From contig CAVTFQ010000009.1 of assembly GCA_963734055.1 (NCBI GenBank), positions 227,862 to 291,861 of the forward strand: a stretch of 64,000 nt of DNA, read 5' to 3'. Both the position numbers and the translations under genes were made by a program. The notes under the pieces are model-generated. The model was not told the DNA's origin. It did no database searches and saw nothing but the letters and a program-made list of their open reading frames with translations. This DNA comes from CAIWHR01 sp963734055. Lineage in GTDB: Bacteria > Pseudomonadota > Gammaproteobacteria > Burkholderiales > Casimicrobiaceae. Positions 33,167 through 43,648 of this stretch are shown here, one piece after another. Position 1 is the first letter of the stretch. Every line of letters begins with the position of its first letter.

Positions 33167-34302
33167 CCAATCGTCGCCCCGCCGTGAGTCGGGTGCGAAA
33201 CGAAGCTGCGAGCGCGACAGCGGCGCTCCTTGCACCGACCGAGGAATCCGCCGCGTCGGTCGTGGCCCCGGTCGTGGGCTCCGCCGCGCTGCCGCACGGT
33301 ACGCTCGACGTCGTCTTCCTCGGGGGACTGTTCCTGTTCGCGTTCGTCGGCATGCTGATCGTCGCGCGGCCCGTCCTCGTGCCGATGACTGCGGCGGCGC
33401 TGCTCGCGATGACGCTCATGCCCGCCGTGAACCGGCTGCGCGGGTGGGGCTTGCCGCGTCCCGCCGCGGTCGTGATCGTTGCGGTCGCGCTGATCGCGGG
33501 CATCGTCGTCGTCGGCTGGCTGCTCGTGGAGCCGCTCGGCAACGCGCTCGACACGCTGCCGCTCCTCGAAGGGGTCGGTCATCGGCTCGCGCGACTCGGC
33601 CGCCGGATATTCGGCACGCCCTACATCGACTGGCTGAGCGAGCGCGTCAATGAAGCGATGCCGAACGCGGCACTGAGCGCGCGCCTGTTCGGAGGCGTCG
33701 GCGAGGCGGTGGCACTCGTGCTGACCACGTTCGTGCTCATGTTCTTCCTGCTCCTGAGCGGCGACCTGTTCCTGCAGAAGCTGATCCGGGTGCTGCCGCG
33801 TATCCGTGACAAGCTGAAGGCGCTCAAGGTGGTCAACTCGGTGCAGGAGGACGTCGGCCGCTATTTCGCGACGGTGACGCTCGTCAACGTCGTCATGGGT
33901 GGGATCGCGGGGGCGATCGGCACCTGGTTCGAGCTGCCCGCGCCGATGCTGCTCGCCGTGCTCGTCACACTCATCAACTACGTTCCGTACCTCGGCGGGA
34001 TCGTCAACACGCTCCTGCTCCTGGTCGCGGCGACGGCAGTCTATCCCTCCCTGGGCGAAACGATGCTGCCGCCGTTGGCCTATGCCGTCTGCGCGCTCAT
34101 CGAGGGCCATTTCGTCACCCCTCTGATCGTGGGACGCCGAACGCAGCTGAACGCCGTCACCGTGGTCTTCGGCCTCGTGTTCTGGGCATGGGTGTGGGGT
34201 ATTCCCGGCATGGCGCTCGCGATTCCCCTCCTGCTCGTGGTCAAGGGCTTCGCGATGCACATCGAACGTCTGGAAGCCATCGGCGAATTCATGGGCCGCT
34301 AG
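33163..34302 (+). CDS. AI-2E family transporter (PerM/YdiK-like permease)
   Basis: Inner-membrane protein of 379 aa with about eight membrane helices (pairs near 50-90, 110-135, 185-215, 250-320, 330-365). The family pattern is visible: LIARPVLVPMTAAALLAM-like start (LIVARPVLVPMT), VNVVMGGIAGAIGTW, LINYVPYLGG, EGHFVTPLIVGR and NAVTVVFGLVFWAWVWG. Members export autoinducer-2, or ions or small solutes; substrate is not predictable. ATG 33163 overlaps the small upstream gene by 4 bases, so translation is coupled. Confidence 0.88.
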   Translation: MTNRRPAVSRVRNEAASATAALLAPTEESAASVVAPVVGSAALPHGTLDVVFLGGLFLFAFVGMLIVARPVLVPMTAAALLAMTLMPAVNRLRGWGLPRPAAVVIVAVALIAGIVVVGWLLVEPLGNALDTLPLLEGVGHRLARLGRRIFGTPYIDWLSERVNEAMPNAALSARLFGGVGEAVALVLTTFVLMFFLLLSGDLFLQKLIRVLPRIRDKLKALKVVNSVQEDVGRYFATVTLVNVVMGGIAGAIGTWFELPAPMLLAVLVTLINYVPYLGGIVNTLLLLVAATAVYPSLGETMLPPLAYAVCALIEGHFVTPLIVGRRTQLNAVTVVFGLVFWAWVWGIPGMALAIPLLLVVKGFAMHIERLEAIGEFMGR

Positions 34303-34306
34303 CTGC

Positions 34307-35380
34307 TCAGGGCGCGATTCGTTCCCAGCGGCCCGCGCACGGCGGGCCCCACGAGAGCAGGAGCACCGGTGCGTGGCAATCGAAGATCGCGCAGGACCGC
34401 GTCTCGACGTCGTGCGCCTCCCCGTGGCGACAGAGGCTCGCGCTCGCGCGGTCTCCATGGCGCGCCATGACCCTTCCGATCGCCTCGTGCGAAAACGGCA
34501 ACGGCAAGCCACGGAGCGCGTGCTCGAGCGTCGCGAGGCGCGCGCGCGACGCGCGGGCGTCGTCGGGCCCGGCCAGATCGTGACCGCGCAGTCGCTCGCC
34601 GGAGAAATGATTGGTGCGTGCGACATAGTCGCGCTCGCCCGGCTCCTCGGCCGCCACTGCACCGTGCGTGAGCTCGATGGCCGCGGTGGCTCCGGTGGCG
34701 TCACCCAGGAGCAGCGTGCCGCCTCCCGCGTGCGGCACGCGGAAAACGAGCGCGACAGCCTCCGCGACGGTCGCGCATTCGCGCAGAAGCCGAGTCATCA
34801 GGAACGGTCGCAGCCAGCCGACGCCGTGGTCGGCCGTGCCGACGTGGGTATCGGCCACCGCCAGGCCGTCGGTGTTGATGCCACCCGCGTAGGCTCCCGG
34901 CGCGCCGAGCGACCCGATGCAGAGAATGCGGCGCGTCCCCCACTCCGGGTCGGCGTGGAGGGCCACGCGCTCGAGCGCTTCCGGCCCGGCGCGGGCGTCG
35001 CGGTTCTTGATGACGACGGGACCGTGCTCGCCGTGCGGCGACGCCCAGGCGGTGCAGGCGTCGGCGAGCGCGGGTTCGCCGGCGAGGTCTGCGACGACGC
35101 TGCCGTAGAAGCAGGCGAACAAGGCGTCGGCCGCAATGCCGAATCCCTCCGCGATGCCCTGGACCTCGACGTAGCCATCGGGATCGTGCTCGCGCACGAA
35201 TTCATGCTGCGCGTCGAGCCACCGGACGACCTTCGGCACGGCGAGGGCGGGTCCGAGCTCGCGCAGGCGTCGCGTCACGGCGACGGCGACGTCGGCGATC
35301 CGATCGGGTGAGAGCTCGGCCTGCAGGCGGCCGCGGTCGTACGCCGCCCCGCGGAGGTCGAGGATTTGGCCGGCAGGCAT
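34307..35380 (-). CDS. C45-type autoproteolytic acyltransferase/hydrolase (Ntn fold)
   Basis: Protein of 357 aa related to isopenicillin N acyltransferase and peptidase C45. Self-cleavage before Cys109 (ADACTAWA) would expose the catalytic N-terminal cysteine. Other family marks are GAAYDRGRLQAEL near the start, DGYVEVQGIAEG, NRDAR, the GINTDGLAVADTH beta-strand pair and RTNHF. It likely acts on amide or acyl bonds, possibly for peptidoglycan fragments or signal amides. Downstream of the oxidoreductase on the same strand with 25 bp between, so possibly co-transcribed. Confidence 0.82.
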   Translation of the reverse strand: MPAGQILDLRGAAYDRGRLQAELSPDRIADVAVAVTRRLRELGPALAVPKVVRWLDAQHEFVREHDPDGYVEVQGIAEGFGIAADALFACFYGSVVADLAGEPALADACTAWASPHGEHGPVVIKNRDARAGPEALERVALHADPEWGTRRILCIGSLGAPGAYAGGINTDGLAVADTHVGTADHGVGWLRPFLMTRLLRECATVAEAVALVFRVPHAGGGTLLLGDATGATAAIELTHGAVAAEEPGERDYVARTNHFSGERLRGHDLAGPDDARASRARLATLEHALRGLPLPFSHEAIGRVMARHGDRASASLCRHGEAHDVETRSCAIFDCHAPVLLLSWGPPCAGRWERIAP

Positions 35381-35405
35381 AGGCTGCGGTGCCTGCCGCG
35401 ATAAC

Positions 35406-38400
35406 TTAGGCAGCGACCCTGGCGGCGACGCGCGGCGTCTCCGGATGCGCGGCTCGGAATGCCGCGAGGAGCTCGGCCTCCTTCGCCTTCGCCTGCTTCA
35501 GGTGCCGCTCCTTGACGTGCCCGTAGCCGCGGATGTGCTCGGGAATCCGCGCGAGCTCGACCGCCAGCGCGTGATTGTGCGGCGCGAGCGCGGCCAGCGT
35601 CTCGTCGACGATGGCGACGTACTCGCCCGGCAGTGCGCGCTCGCGGCGGCGCTCGTCGGTGCGACCGAAGACGTCCCACGCCGTTCCGCGCAGGCGCCGC
35701 ATCCGCGCGAGCGTGCGGTAGGCCGTCCACATCCACGGTCCGAACGCACTCTTCGTCGCCTCGCCGGTGACGGGGTCGGGCTTGTTCAGCACCGGCGGGG
35801 CGAGGTGGTACCTGAGCGTGTAATCGCCTTCGAATGTCGCCGCGACGCGCGCCTTGAAGTCGGTCTCGGTGAAGAGGCGGGCGACCTCGTATTCGTCCTT
35901 CGCCGCGAGCAGCTTGAAATAGTAGCGCGCCACCGCCTCGGTCAACGCCGCGGCGCCCGGCAGGCGCGCAGCCTCCGCCGCCCGGACCTTCGCGACGTAG
36001 TCGGTGTAGCGCTGCGCATACGCGGCGTCCTGATAGTCGGTCAGGAACTTCCGACGGCGCTCGATCGTTTCGTCGAGCGACTCGGACAGGCGCTGCGACT
36101 CGGGCAGCGCCGCCGGAATGGCCGCCGCCGACACCCGTGCCGGATCGACGGCGGCGAGGCGGCCCCAGCGGAAGCTCTGCTTGTTCGCGTCGATCGCTGC
36201 GGCGTTGAGTTCGATCGCGCGCAGGATCGCCGCCTCGGAGACCGGCAGGAGTCCGCGCTGGTAGGCGAACCCGACCATGAACAGGTTGGTCGCGATCGAG
36301 TCGCCCATGAGCCCGGTCGCGAGCTTCGTCGCGTCGAGGAACTCGGCGTCGCCGGGTCCGACCGCGTCCTCGATCTCGCGCTCCATCGAGCCCAGCGGGA
36401 ACACGAGGTCCGGGTCGCGCGTGAAGCCCGCGGGCATCACGAGCGCCGAGTTGACGAGCGCCTTGGTCACGCCCCCCTGCATCTTCGCGAGCTGCTCGTA
36501 GCCGACCCCGGTCAGGATGTCGCAAGCGAGCACGAGCCGGGCCTCGCCCGCGGCGATCCGCGTCGCGTGGAGCTCCTCGGGCGTGCTGGCAATCCGCACG
36601 TGCGAGACCACCGCGCCGTTCTTCTGCGCGAGTCCGGTCATGTCGAGCACGGAGACGCCCTTGTTCTCGAGGTGCGCGGCCATGCCGAGGAGCGCGCCGA
36701 TCGTGATCACGCCGGTGCCGCCGATGCCGGTGACGACGATGCCGTACGGCTCGGGCGTCGACGGGACCGCGGGATCGGGCAGCGGCGGGAACTCGCCGGC
36801 CTGCGCCTTCTGCGGCTTGCGGAGGCTGCCGCCCTCGACGGTGACGAAGCTCGGGCAGAAGCCGTTCACGCAGGAATAGTCCTTGTTGCACGTGCTCTGG
36901 TCGATCGCGCGCTTGCGGCCGAACTCGGTCTCGACCGGCGCCACGGACACGCAGTTCGACTTGACGCCGCAGTCGCCGCAGCCCTCGCAGACGAGCTCGT
37001 TGATGAACACGCGCTTCGCGGGGTCGGGGAACTTGCCGCGCTTCCTGCCGCCGGCGCTTTTCCGCCGCGCAGGTCTGGTCGTAGAGAAGGATCGTGCAGC
37101 CCGGCGTCTCGCGAAGCTTCCGCTGCACCGCATCGAGCTCCTCGCGCGGATGGATCTCGATGCCCGGCGTGAAGTAGCCCGCCGGATACTTGCCCGGCTC
37201 GTCGCTCACGACGACGATCCTGGCGACACCCTCGGCGGCGACCTGCTTCGCGATGTCGGCGGGGGAGAGCGGCCCGTCGAAGGGCTGGCCTCCGGTCATT
37301 GCGACCGCGTCGTTGTAGAGGATCTTGTAGGTGATGTTGACGCCGGCCGCGACCGCGGCGCGGATCGCGAGGATCCCGCTGTGATAGTACGTGCCGTCGC
37401 CCAGGTTCGCGAAGATGTGCTTCTCGGTCGTGAACGGCGCCTGGCCGATCCACGGCACGCCCTCGCCGCCCATGTGCGTGTAGGTGCTCGTGCTGCGGTT
37501 CATCCAGATCGCCATCACGTGGCAGCCGATGCCGGCCGTCGCGCGACTGCCCTCGGGCACCTTGGTCGACGTGTTGTGCGGGCAGCCGGAGCAGAACCAC
37601 GGCTGCCGCTCGAGCGTGATCCGCGGCTTCTCGAGCGCGGCCTCCTTGGCATTGATCCAGTCGACGCGCGCCTTCAATTTCTCCGTTTGCCGCGGATGCA
37701 GCCCCAGCCGCTCGATCCGCTGCGCGATCACGCGCGCGATCATCGCCGGCGTCAGCTCGGAGAGCGAAGGCAGGAGCCAATCGCCGTGCGGGCGGACCCA
37801 CTCGCCCTTCTCGTCGAACTTGCCGACGACGCGCGGGCGGACGTCGTCGCGCCAGTTGTAGAGCTGCTCCTTCAACTGGTACTCGACGACCTGGCGCTTC
37901 TCCTCGACGACGAGGATCTCCTCGAGGCCTTCCGCGAACTGGCGGACGCCCTCCGGCTCGAGCGGCCAGGTCATCGCGATCTTGTAGACGCGGATGCCGA
38001 TCTCGGCCGCGTCCGCTTCGCTGATGCCGAGGTCGTCGAGCGCCTGGCGGACGTCGAGGTAGCTCTTGCCGCTGGTGACGATGCCGAGGCGCGGCTTCGG
38101 CGAGTCGATGACGATCCGGTTCAGCCGGTTGACGCGGCAGTAGTGGAGCGCGGCGTAGATCTTGTAGTTCTGCATCCGCGCCTCGGTCGCGAGGAACGGA
38201 TCGGGCCACCGGATCGACACGCCGTCCGGCGGCAGGGGGAAGTCGGTCGGCACGACGATCGGCGTGCGCTCCGGGTCGATGTAGACGGACGCGGAGCTCT
38301 CGACCGTGTCGGCGACGCACTTGAAGCCGACCCAGCAGCCCGAGTAGCGGCTCATCGCCCAGCCGTGGAGGCCGAGGTCGAGGATCTCCTGCACCGACGA

Positions 38401-38943
38401 GGGATAGAGCACGGGAAGCATCGCCGCCGAGAACATGTGGTCGGACTGGTGCGGCAGCGTCGACGACTTCGCGCCGTGGTCGTCGCCCGCCAGCACGAGC
38501 ACGCCGCCATGCTTCGACGTGCCGGCGTGGTTCGCGTGCTTGAACACGTCGCCGCAGCGGTCGACGCCCGGCCCCTTGCCGTACCACATCCCGAACACGC
38601 CGTCGTATTGGGCGCCGGGGTAGAGGTTCACCTGCTGCGAGCCCCACAGCGCGGTCGCCGCGAGGTCCTCGTTCAGGCCCGGCTGGAACCTGATGTGCGC
38701 GCGGTCGAGGAAGGGCTTCGCCTTCCACAGCGACAGATCGAGCGCGCCCAAGGGCGACCCGCGGTAGCCCGAGACGAAGCCGGCGGTGTTGAGGCCGGCG
38801 AGCGCGTCGCGCTGCCGCTGCAATATCAGGAGGCGGACGAACGCCTGCGCGCCGGTGAGGAAGACGCGGCCGGTCTCGAGGGCGTACTTGTCGTCGAGCG
38901 AGACGTCGCGCAGGACTGGGGCGGCGTGGGGAACTGAGGCCAT
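35406..38943 (-). pseudogene. Indolepyruvate ferredoxin oxidoreductase (fused subunits), single-base frameshift
   Basis: Two frames make one protein of about 1178 aa, the usual size. Part 1 (38943 to about 37044) has the pyrimidine and TPP-binding domains (GFVSGYRGSPLGALD, CSGCPHNTST, and the TPP motif GDGTYYHSGI to YNDAVAMTGGQ). Part 2 (to 35406) has a four-Cys cluster CEGCGDCG with CVSV, a second CNKDYSCVNGFCPS cluster, and the gamma domain VVTGIGGTGV. One extra base in the CC at 37044-37045 breaks the frame between DQTCAAEKRR and KRGKFPDPAKR. Everything else is intact. The enzyme oxidises arylpyruvates to acyl-CoA with ferredoxin. It may be functional if the base is a sequence error. Confidence 0.88.
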
Positions 38944-39134
38944 GGGGTGACGCTCCGCAAAATCGTGTTTTGGGCCCGTCTGGCGCCGGATAGGCACCCC
39001 GACGCTCACCGCGGGCGATTATGTCCCCCGCGGGATTGGGCGCGAGAGTTTACGCCACCGCGACCTCAGGGGCAATTTGCGGCGCACCAATGGGCGCAGA
39101 GCTGGGGGCGGAAGACGTCGTTCCCAATGTCCGT

Positions 39135-39844
39135 CTAGCGTGCGAGCCGCGCACGAAATTCCATGCACTGCGCGCGATCGAACGAGACGTAGTGCTCGAG
39201 GCGCGCGAAGTAGACCGCCATCAGCACGACGCCGGCGGCGATCGCAAGCGTGCTCGCGAGCGCGGCGCCCGCGACGCCCAACGGATGTCCGGTGCCCCAG
39301 CCCGATCGATCGGCGCGAGCACGATGTTGAGCGCAACGGTGCCCGCCTGGACGACCATCGTCGGCTTCACGACGCCGGTGCCCCGGAGTGCCGAACCCAT
39401 CGCGACCAGCGCGAACTGGAGCGCGAGGCCCGGTGTGAACCAGCGGAGATAGGTGACGCCCGCCGCGACCGTCGGCTGGTCCGCGCCGAGCGCGCCCATG
39501 AAGGGGCCGGCGCCGAGAAAGCCGCCCGCGAGCGTCGCCGCCGCGCACAGTGCCGCCAGCGCGACCGACTGGTTGAAGACGTGGCTCGCTTCCGCGCGGT
39601 CCTTGCGTCCGACCGCGTGCGACATCAGCGCGACCGTGCCCACGCCGAGGATCTGCGTCAGCGCGAACACCACGAACATGACCGGACTGGTCGCGCTCAC
39701 TCCGGCGAGCGGAGCGTCGCCGAGCCGCGCGACGAAGTAGAGATCGACGATGTAGTACAACGTCTGGAGCAGCATGCCGGCGGCGATCGGCGCGGCCATC
39801 GCGAGGACGTGGCGCGGGATCGAGCCGTGGGTGAGGTCCTGCAT
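39135..39844 (-). pseudogene. MATE-family efflux transporter remnant (frameshifted and C-terminally truncated)
   Basis: From ATG 39844 (GGGAG upstream) the sequence encodes the N-terminal half of a MATE exporter: SIPRHVLAMAAPIAAGMLLQ, YYIVDLYFVARLG, QILGVGTVALMSHAVGRKD and MGSALRGTG. Near 39300-39312 the frame changes (VALNIVLAPI in one frame, then GWGTGHPLGVAGAALAS in another), and a stop follows at 39135 after RFARLEHYVSFDRA-like sequence. A normal MATE protein has about 450 residues; only about 235 remain and no C-terminal half is found downstream. This is a decayed gene. The adjacent 38944-39134 shows nothing coding. Confidence 0.85.
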
Positions 39845-39955
39845 CGTGCGCTCCCGGACGAGCGGGGATGCTACGCACACGCCTCGCCGCGCGTTGCTCT
39901 CGGTCGCGCAGGTAGAATGCGCGGCGGCCGCGATCCGCCACGCCGCCGAGCCGCC

Positions 39956-40633
39956 ATGACGGCCTCCCTGCTGCCCTCGATCGAGCTCGAAACGGGCGCG
40001 CACCCCGACGCCGCCGTCGTCTGGCTCCACGGCCTCGGGGCCGACGGCAACGACTTCGTCCCTATCGTCGAGGAGATGCGGCTCCCGCCGACGCTGTCGG
40101 TCCGCTTCGTCTTCCCGCACGCGCCGGTGCGGCCCGTGACGATCAACAACGGCTTCCCGATGCGGGCGTGGTACGACATCTACGCCGCCGACCTCGCGAA
40201 CCGCGCCGACGTGCTCGGCGTGCGCCAGTCGCAGGCGGCGGTCGAGGCGCTCATCGCGCGCGAGAAGGCGCGCGGCGTTGCGGCCCGACGCATCGTCGTC
40301 GCCGGGTTCTCGCAGGGGGGCGCGATCGCACTCTTCACGGGGCTTCGTCACGCCGAGCGGCTCGCCGGCATCGTCGCGCTATCGACGTACCTGCCGCTTC
40401 CCGAGCGCCTCGCTGCGGACGCGGCCCCGGCGAATCGCGACCTGCCGATCTTCATGGCCCACGGGACCCTGGACCCCGTCGTGCGTCCGGAATGGGGCGA
40501 GTCCACGCGCCGTGCGCTCACTGCCGCGGGTTACGCGGTCGAATGGCACACGTACCCGATGCCGCACTCCGTCGTCTGGGAGGAGGTCGAGGCGATCCGC
40601 GACTTCCTTGCCCGCGCGCTCGCGCCGGCGTGA
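39956..40633 (+). CDS. Carboxylesterase / phospholipase family alpha-beta hydrolase
   Basis: Cytosolic esterase of 225 aa, the length typical of the YpfH/EstB carboxylesterase family. Triad visible: S119 in GFSQGG, D173 in GTLDPVV, H204 in PMPHSV. VWLHGLGADGNDF forms the oxyanion region and RAWYDIY the conserved strand. It hydrolyses short-chain esters or lysophospholipids. ATG 39956 is chosen by homology; the longer open frame belongs to the other strand's genes. It diverges from the MATE remnant. Confidence 0.9.
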   Translation: MTASLLPSIELETGAHPDAAVVWLHGLGADGNDFVPIVEEMRLPPTLSVRFVFPHAPVRPVTINNGFPMRAWYDIYAADLANRADVLGVRQSQAAVEALIAREKARGVAARRIVVAGFSQGGAIALFTGLRHAERLAGIVALSTYLPLPERLAADAAPANRDLPIFMAHGTLDPVVRPEWGESTRRALTAAGYAVEWHTYPMPHSVVWEEVEAIRDFLARALAPA

Positions 40634-40643
40634 CGCACGCGCT

Positions 40644-41624
40644 TCAGGAATCCGCGTGCGGCCGCGGCGCGTGATAGACCGCCGCGAGATCGCGGGTCGT
40701 CGTCGCCGGCTCGTCCCCGAGGAGGCTCGCAATCCCGCTGACTGACATCCGCGCGAGCCGGTCGAGATTCCCGGCGATGGCAAGGGCGTAGGGGTCGGCA
40801 CCCGCGAAGTAGGTGGACAGCCCGTGGGCGACCTGGCCGAAGCTCCCGCGCAACCGCTCGGCCATGACGTGCTCGCAGAACCCCCGCGTCTTGCCGATGA
40901 GATCGAAGGCGTCGCGATACAGGAGCTCCTCGCGCCCATCCGGCAGTCGCCTGCGGTCGAGGCCGGCCAACACCAGCTCGGGATAGAGGTGGTAGTAACA
41001 GCGCTCGACGTAGAGGCGGTCGGCGATCTGACTCAACAGGTCCGCGCTTCCCAGGATCTGACCGAGCGCGACGGCCGCGGCGTCGCGCCCGGCGAACAGG
41101 CGCTCGCAATCGCCGCCGAGCCGGGTCGCCAGAATGAGCGTCGCGAGCGCCGCGTACCCGGCGAGCGCGGTTTCCCGCAACCATCCGGCGGCGAAATCCG
41201 CGCTGCGTGCCTCGTGGTCGGGCATGAGCTCCGGACCGACGAGCGCCGCTTCCGTTTCCCTGCGCAGGTATCCGACGTCGTGCAGGAGGGCGAGCAGGAC
41301 TCCGAGCACCGCCATCTCCGACCGCAGCGCTCCCGCCGCGCCGGACTCGGCGCGCCGGCAACCAGCGACGAGCCGGGCCGTCACCAGCGCGGTGTCGAGC
41401 GAATGGCGCAGGTCGTGGAAGGGCATGTCGCACGCAAGGTATCCGGGCTCCCGACCGGCGAAGAGGCGATCGACCAGCTCGAAGCCGGCCGCGAGCGCGC
41501 CGCGCTCGACCCGGTCGGCGCCAAACGATTCCGCGAGGATGTCCTCCACCTCCGACTGCACCGATGCCGCGTCGGCAAGCGATACCGTGTCGGTCACGTC
41601 GAGGATGCGCAGCGGCGCGGGCAT
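40644..41624 (-). CDS. HD-domain metal-dependent phosphohydrolase
   Basis: Protein of 326 aa. An N-terminal helical region (about 20-45) precedes an HD domain: H in FHDLRHSLDTALVTARL, HD in LLALLHDVGYLRR, and a later H in MPDHEARSADF, with a further Asp in LGSADLLSQIADR completing the metal site. Such enzymes hydrolyse phosphoesters, often signalling nucleotides. There is no GYP motif, so c-di-GMP phosphodiesterase activity is not expected. The C-terminal 100 residues are family-specific. ATG 41624 begins just before the conserved region. The gene diverges from the RsbU-like gene across a 306-bp gap. Confidence 0.78.
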   Translation of the reverse strand: MPAPLRILDVTDTVSLADAASVQSEVEDILAESFGADRVERGALAAGFELVDRLFAGREPGYLACDMPFHDLRHSLDTALVTARLVAGCRRAESGAAGALRSEMAVLGVLLALLHDVGYLRRETEAALVGPELMPDHEARSADFAAGWLRETALAGYAALATLILATRLGGDCERLFAGRDAAAVALGQILGSADLLSQIADRLYVERCYYHLYPELVLAGLDRRRLPDGREELLYRDAFDLIGKTRGFCEHVMAERLRGSFGQVAHGLSTYFAGADPYALAIAGNLDRLARMSVSGIASLLGDEPATTTRDLAAVYHAPRPHADS

Positions 41625-41930
41625 GCGTCTCAGGAGCGGCGTACGGAAAGCGATGATAGGCGCGTTGACGGGAACGCGGTTGCTGCGACGCGGCAACGCG
41701 ATGGCAAGGCCGACCTCTGTTACATTGTCGCGCCATGAGCGCCGCCGGGCCGCCCCAAGGCGCGAATTGCGCGGCCTCCGGGAAGCCGTGCCTGACCCAT
41801 TGCGTGGTGAGGTCGGCCGCCGCCCGCGCTCGCAGACGCGCCCTTCGGGGCTTGGCTTCGCCCTGCTCGCGCAGGCGTCCGTCGGGGGGCAGCGCAGCGG
41901 CGTCAGCCGCAAGCGTGGGGGCACACTAAG
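41625..41930. other. 306-bp divergent intergenic region with GC-rich repeat-like tract
   Basis: No convincing gene on either strand. From about 41745 to 41925 the sequence reads GCCGCCCCAAGG through TCGGGGGGCAGCG to CGTGGGGGC. This resembles a repeat-like intergenic sequence I recall from betaproteobacterial genomes, with complementary C-rich and G-rich ends able to pair. Any promoter for the 41931 gene would lie here; none matches a clear consensus. Confidence 0.45.
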
Positions 41931-43613
41931 ATGAGCGCACGGACCCGCCCGCGCCGGCTGTCGTCGCGCGACCTCCAGACGATCCTCGGTGTGACGAGCG
42001 CGCTGGCCGCGCCTTTCGACCTGATGACGATGCTGGGGGAGGTCGTTGCCGCCGCGAAGCAGGTCCTGAACGCCGAGCGCGGATCGGTATGGCTGCACGA
42101 CGCCGCCACCGGCGAGCTTGTCCTCGAGGTCGCGACCGGTCTCAAGCCCGTTCGCGTGCCGTTCGGCGCAGGGCTTGTCGGCGCGTGCGCGCGCGATCGG
42201 CAGACGATCAACGTGCCCGACTGCTACGCGGATCCGCGGTTCGACCAGGGGGTCGACCGGGCGTCGGGCTATCGCACTCGCTGCATGCTCACGCTGCCGC
42301 TGATCGACCACAAGGGCGTCCTCGTCGGCGTCATGCAGGTGCTGAACAAGAAAGGGGGCGTCTTCGACGCCGACGACGAGGCGCTCGCGACCGCCCTCGC
42401 GGCGCAATGCGCCGTCGCGCTGCAGCGGGTGCGGATGACCGAGGCCGTGATCGACGGCGAGCGGATGCGGCAGGCGCTCGAGATGGCGCGCGAGGTTCAG
42501 ATGAGCACGCTGCCGGCGACGATGCCTACGCTCTCCGGCTACGACGTCTGCGGCTCTTCGCGCCCGGCGGAGCTGACGGGGGGCGACACATTCGACCTCG
42601 CGTTGCTCGACCGCGGGCTCCTGATCGTGCTCGGGGACGCGACCGGCCACGGCATCGCGCCGGCGCTCTCGGTCACCCAGATGCACGCGATGCTGCGGAT
42701 CGCGTTCGGTCTCGGCGCCGATCTCGACGCCGCCTATGTCGTGGTCAACAACCGCCTCGCCGAAACACTCCCCGCCGACCGGTTCATCACGGCCTTCATC
42801 GGCCTCCTGGATCCGGCGACGCACCGGCTGCGGTTCCAGAGCGGGGGACAGGGACCGATCCTGCTGTTCGAGGCTGCGACCGGCAAATGGACCTCGCATC
42901 GACCGACGAGCTTTCCCTTGGGCGCGATGCCGCTGTCGAGCGTGGCGCCGGCGATTTCGGTGGCGCTCGAACCCGGCGACATCCTGGTGCTGCTGTCGGA
43001 CGGTTTCTACGAGTACCGCAACGCCGGCGGCGAGCTCTTCGGTGAGGACCGCGTGCGCGAGCTGGTCGCGGGGCACGGGGCGTCGCCGATGCGCGAACTG
43101 CTCACCGCGCTGCAGCGCGAGGTCGATGCCTTCGGTGGCGGCGCCCCGCAGGAGGACGACATGACGGCGGTGCTCGTCAGGCGCGACGCGTCGAGGGCCG
43201 CCTCGCGCGCCTTCGCACGGAGCTTCGACGCGCTGCCGGCGATCTTCGAGTTCACCTCAGGCGAGTTCGCGCGCCAGGGGATCGACGCGGCTTTGCTGCC
43301 GGCGGTGGACCTGGCCGTGGAGGAGCTTTTCACGAACATGGTCAAATACAGCAAGGGGACGGAGGCGGAGGTCCGCATCGGGCTCGCCCGCCTCGCGAAC
43401 GGTGTCGAGGTGACGCTGACGGACTATGATGTCGAGCCGTTCGACATCACGAAGGCGCCCGCCGCCGATGTCAGCCTGCCGATCGAGGAGCGCCGCCCGG
43501 GTGGGCTGGGGCTGCACCTGATCCGGCGGCTCATGGACTCGGCGGAGTATGAGTATTCGCGTGAAAGCCGGGAAAGCCGGATCACGCTGCGGAAAACGCT
43601 GGCCGGCGCGTAG
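41931..43613 (+). CDS. GAF-SpoIIE phosphatase fused to RsbW-like kinase domain
   Basis: Regulatory protein of 560 aa combining three parts of a partner switch. GAF sensor (about 15-165, NAERGSVWLHD, FGAGLVGACA); coiled-coil linker with QALEMAREVQMSTLP; SpoIIE/PP2C phosphatase (about 205-415, GGDTFD, GDATGHGIAPAL, SDGFYEYRN, EDDMTAVLVR); and a C-terminal HATPase of the RsbW anti-sigma type (about 425-560, DLAVEELFTNMVKY, GGLGLHLIRR). It would dephosphorylate and rephosphorylate the STAS protein encoded 35 bp downstream and so control a sigma factor. The stimulus is sensed by GAF. The short HATPase lacks an extended lid, as in RsbW. Confidence 0.9.
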   Translation: MSARTRPRRLSSRDLQTILGVTSALAAPFDLMTMLGEVVAAAKQVLNAERGSVWLHDAATGELVLEVATGLKPVRVPFGAGLVGACARDRQTINVPDCYADPRFDQGVDRASGYRTRCMLTLPLIDHKGVLVGVMQVLNKKGGVFDADDEALATALAAQCAVALQRVRMTEAVIDGERMRQALEMAREVQMSTLPATMPTLSGYDVCGSSRPAELTGGDTFDLALLDRGLLIVLGDATGHGIAPALSVTQMHAMLRIAFGLGADLDAAYVVVNNRLAETLPADRFITAFIGLLDPATHRLRFQSGGQGPILLFEAATGKWTSHRPTSFPLGAMPLSSVAPAISVALEPGDILVLLSDGFYEYRNAGGELFGEDRVRELVAGHGASPMRELLTALQREVDAFGGGAPQEDDMTAVLVRRDASRAASRAFARSFDALPAIFEFTSGEFARQGIDAALLPAVDLAVEELFTNMVKYSKGTEAEVRIGLARLANGVEVTLTDYDVEPFDITKAPAADVSLPIEERRPGGLGLHLIRRLMDSAEYEYSRESRESRITLRKTLAGA

Positions 43614-43648
43614 GCCTAAGAGGCCCGGGTGCGGCACTGGGGGAAGCG

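Noticed and set aside
41735..41929. 64-aa plus-strand ORF before the RsbU-like gene
   Set aside because: Ala/Arg/Ser-rich, no ribosome site, and it coincides with the repeat-like GC tract.
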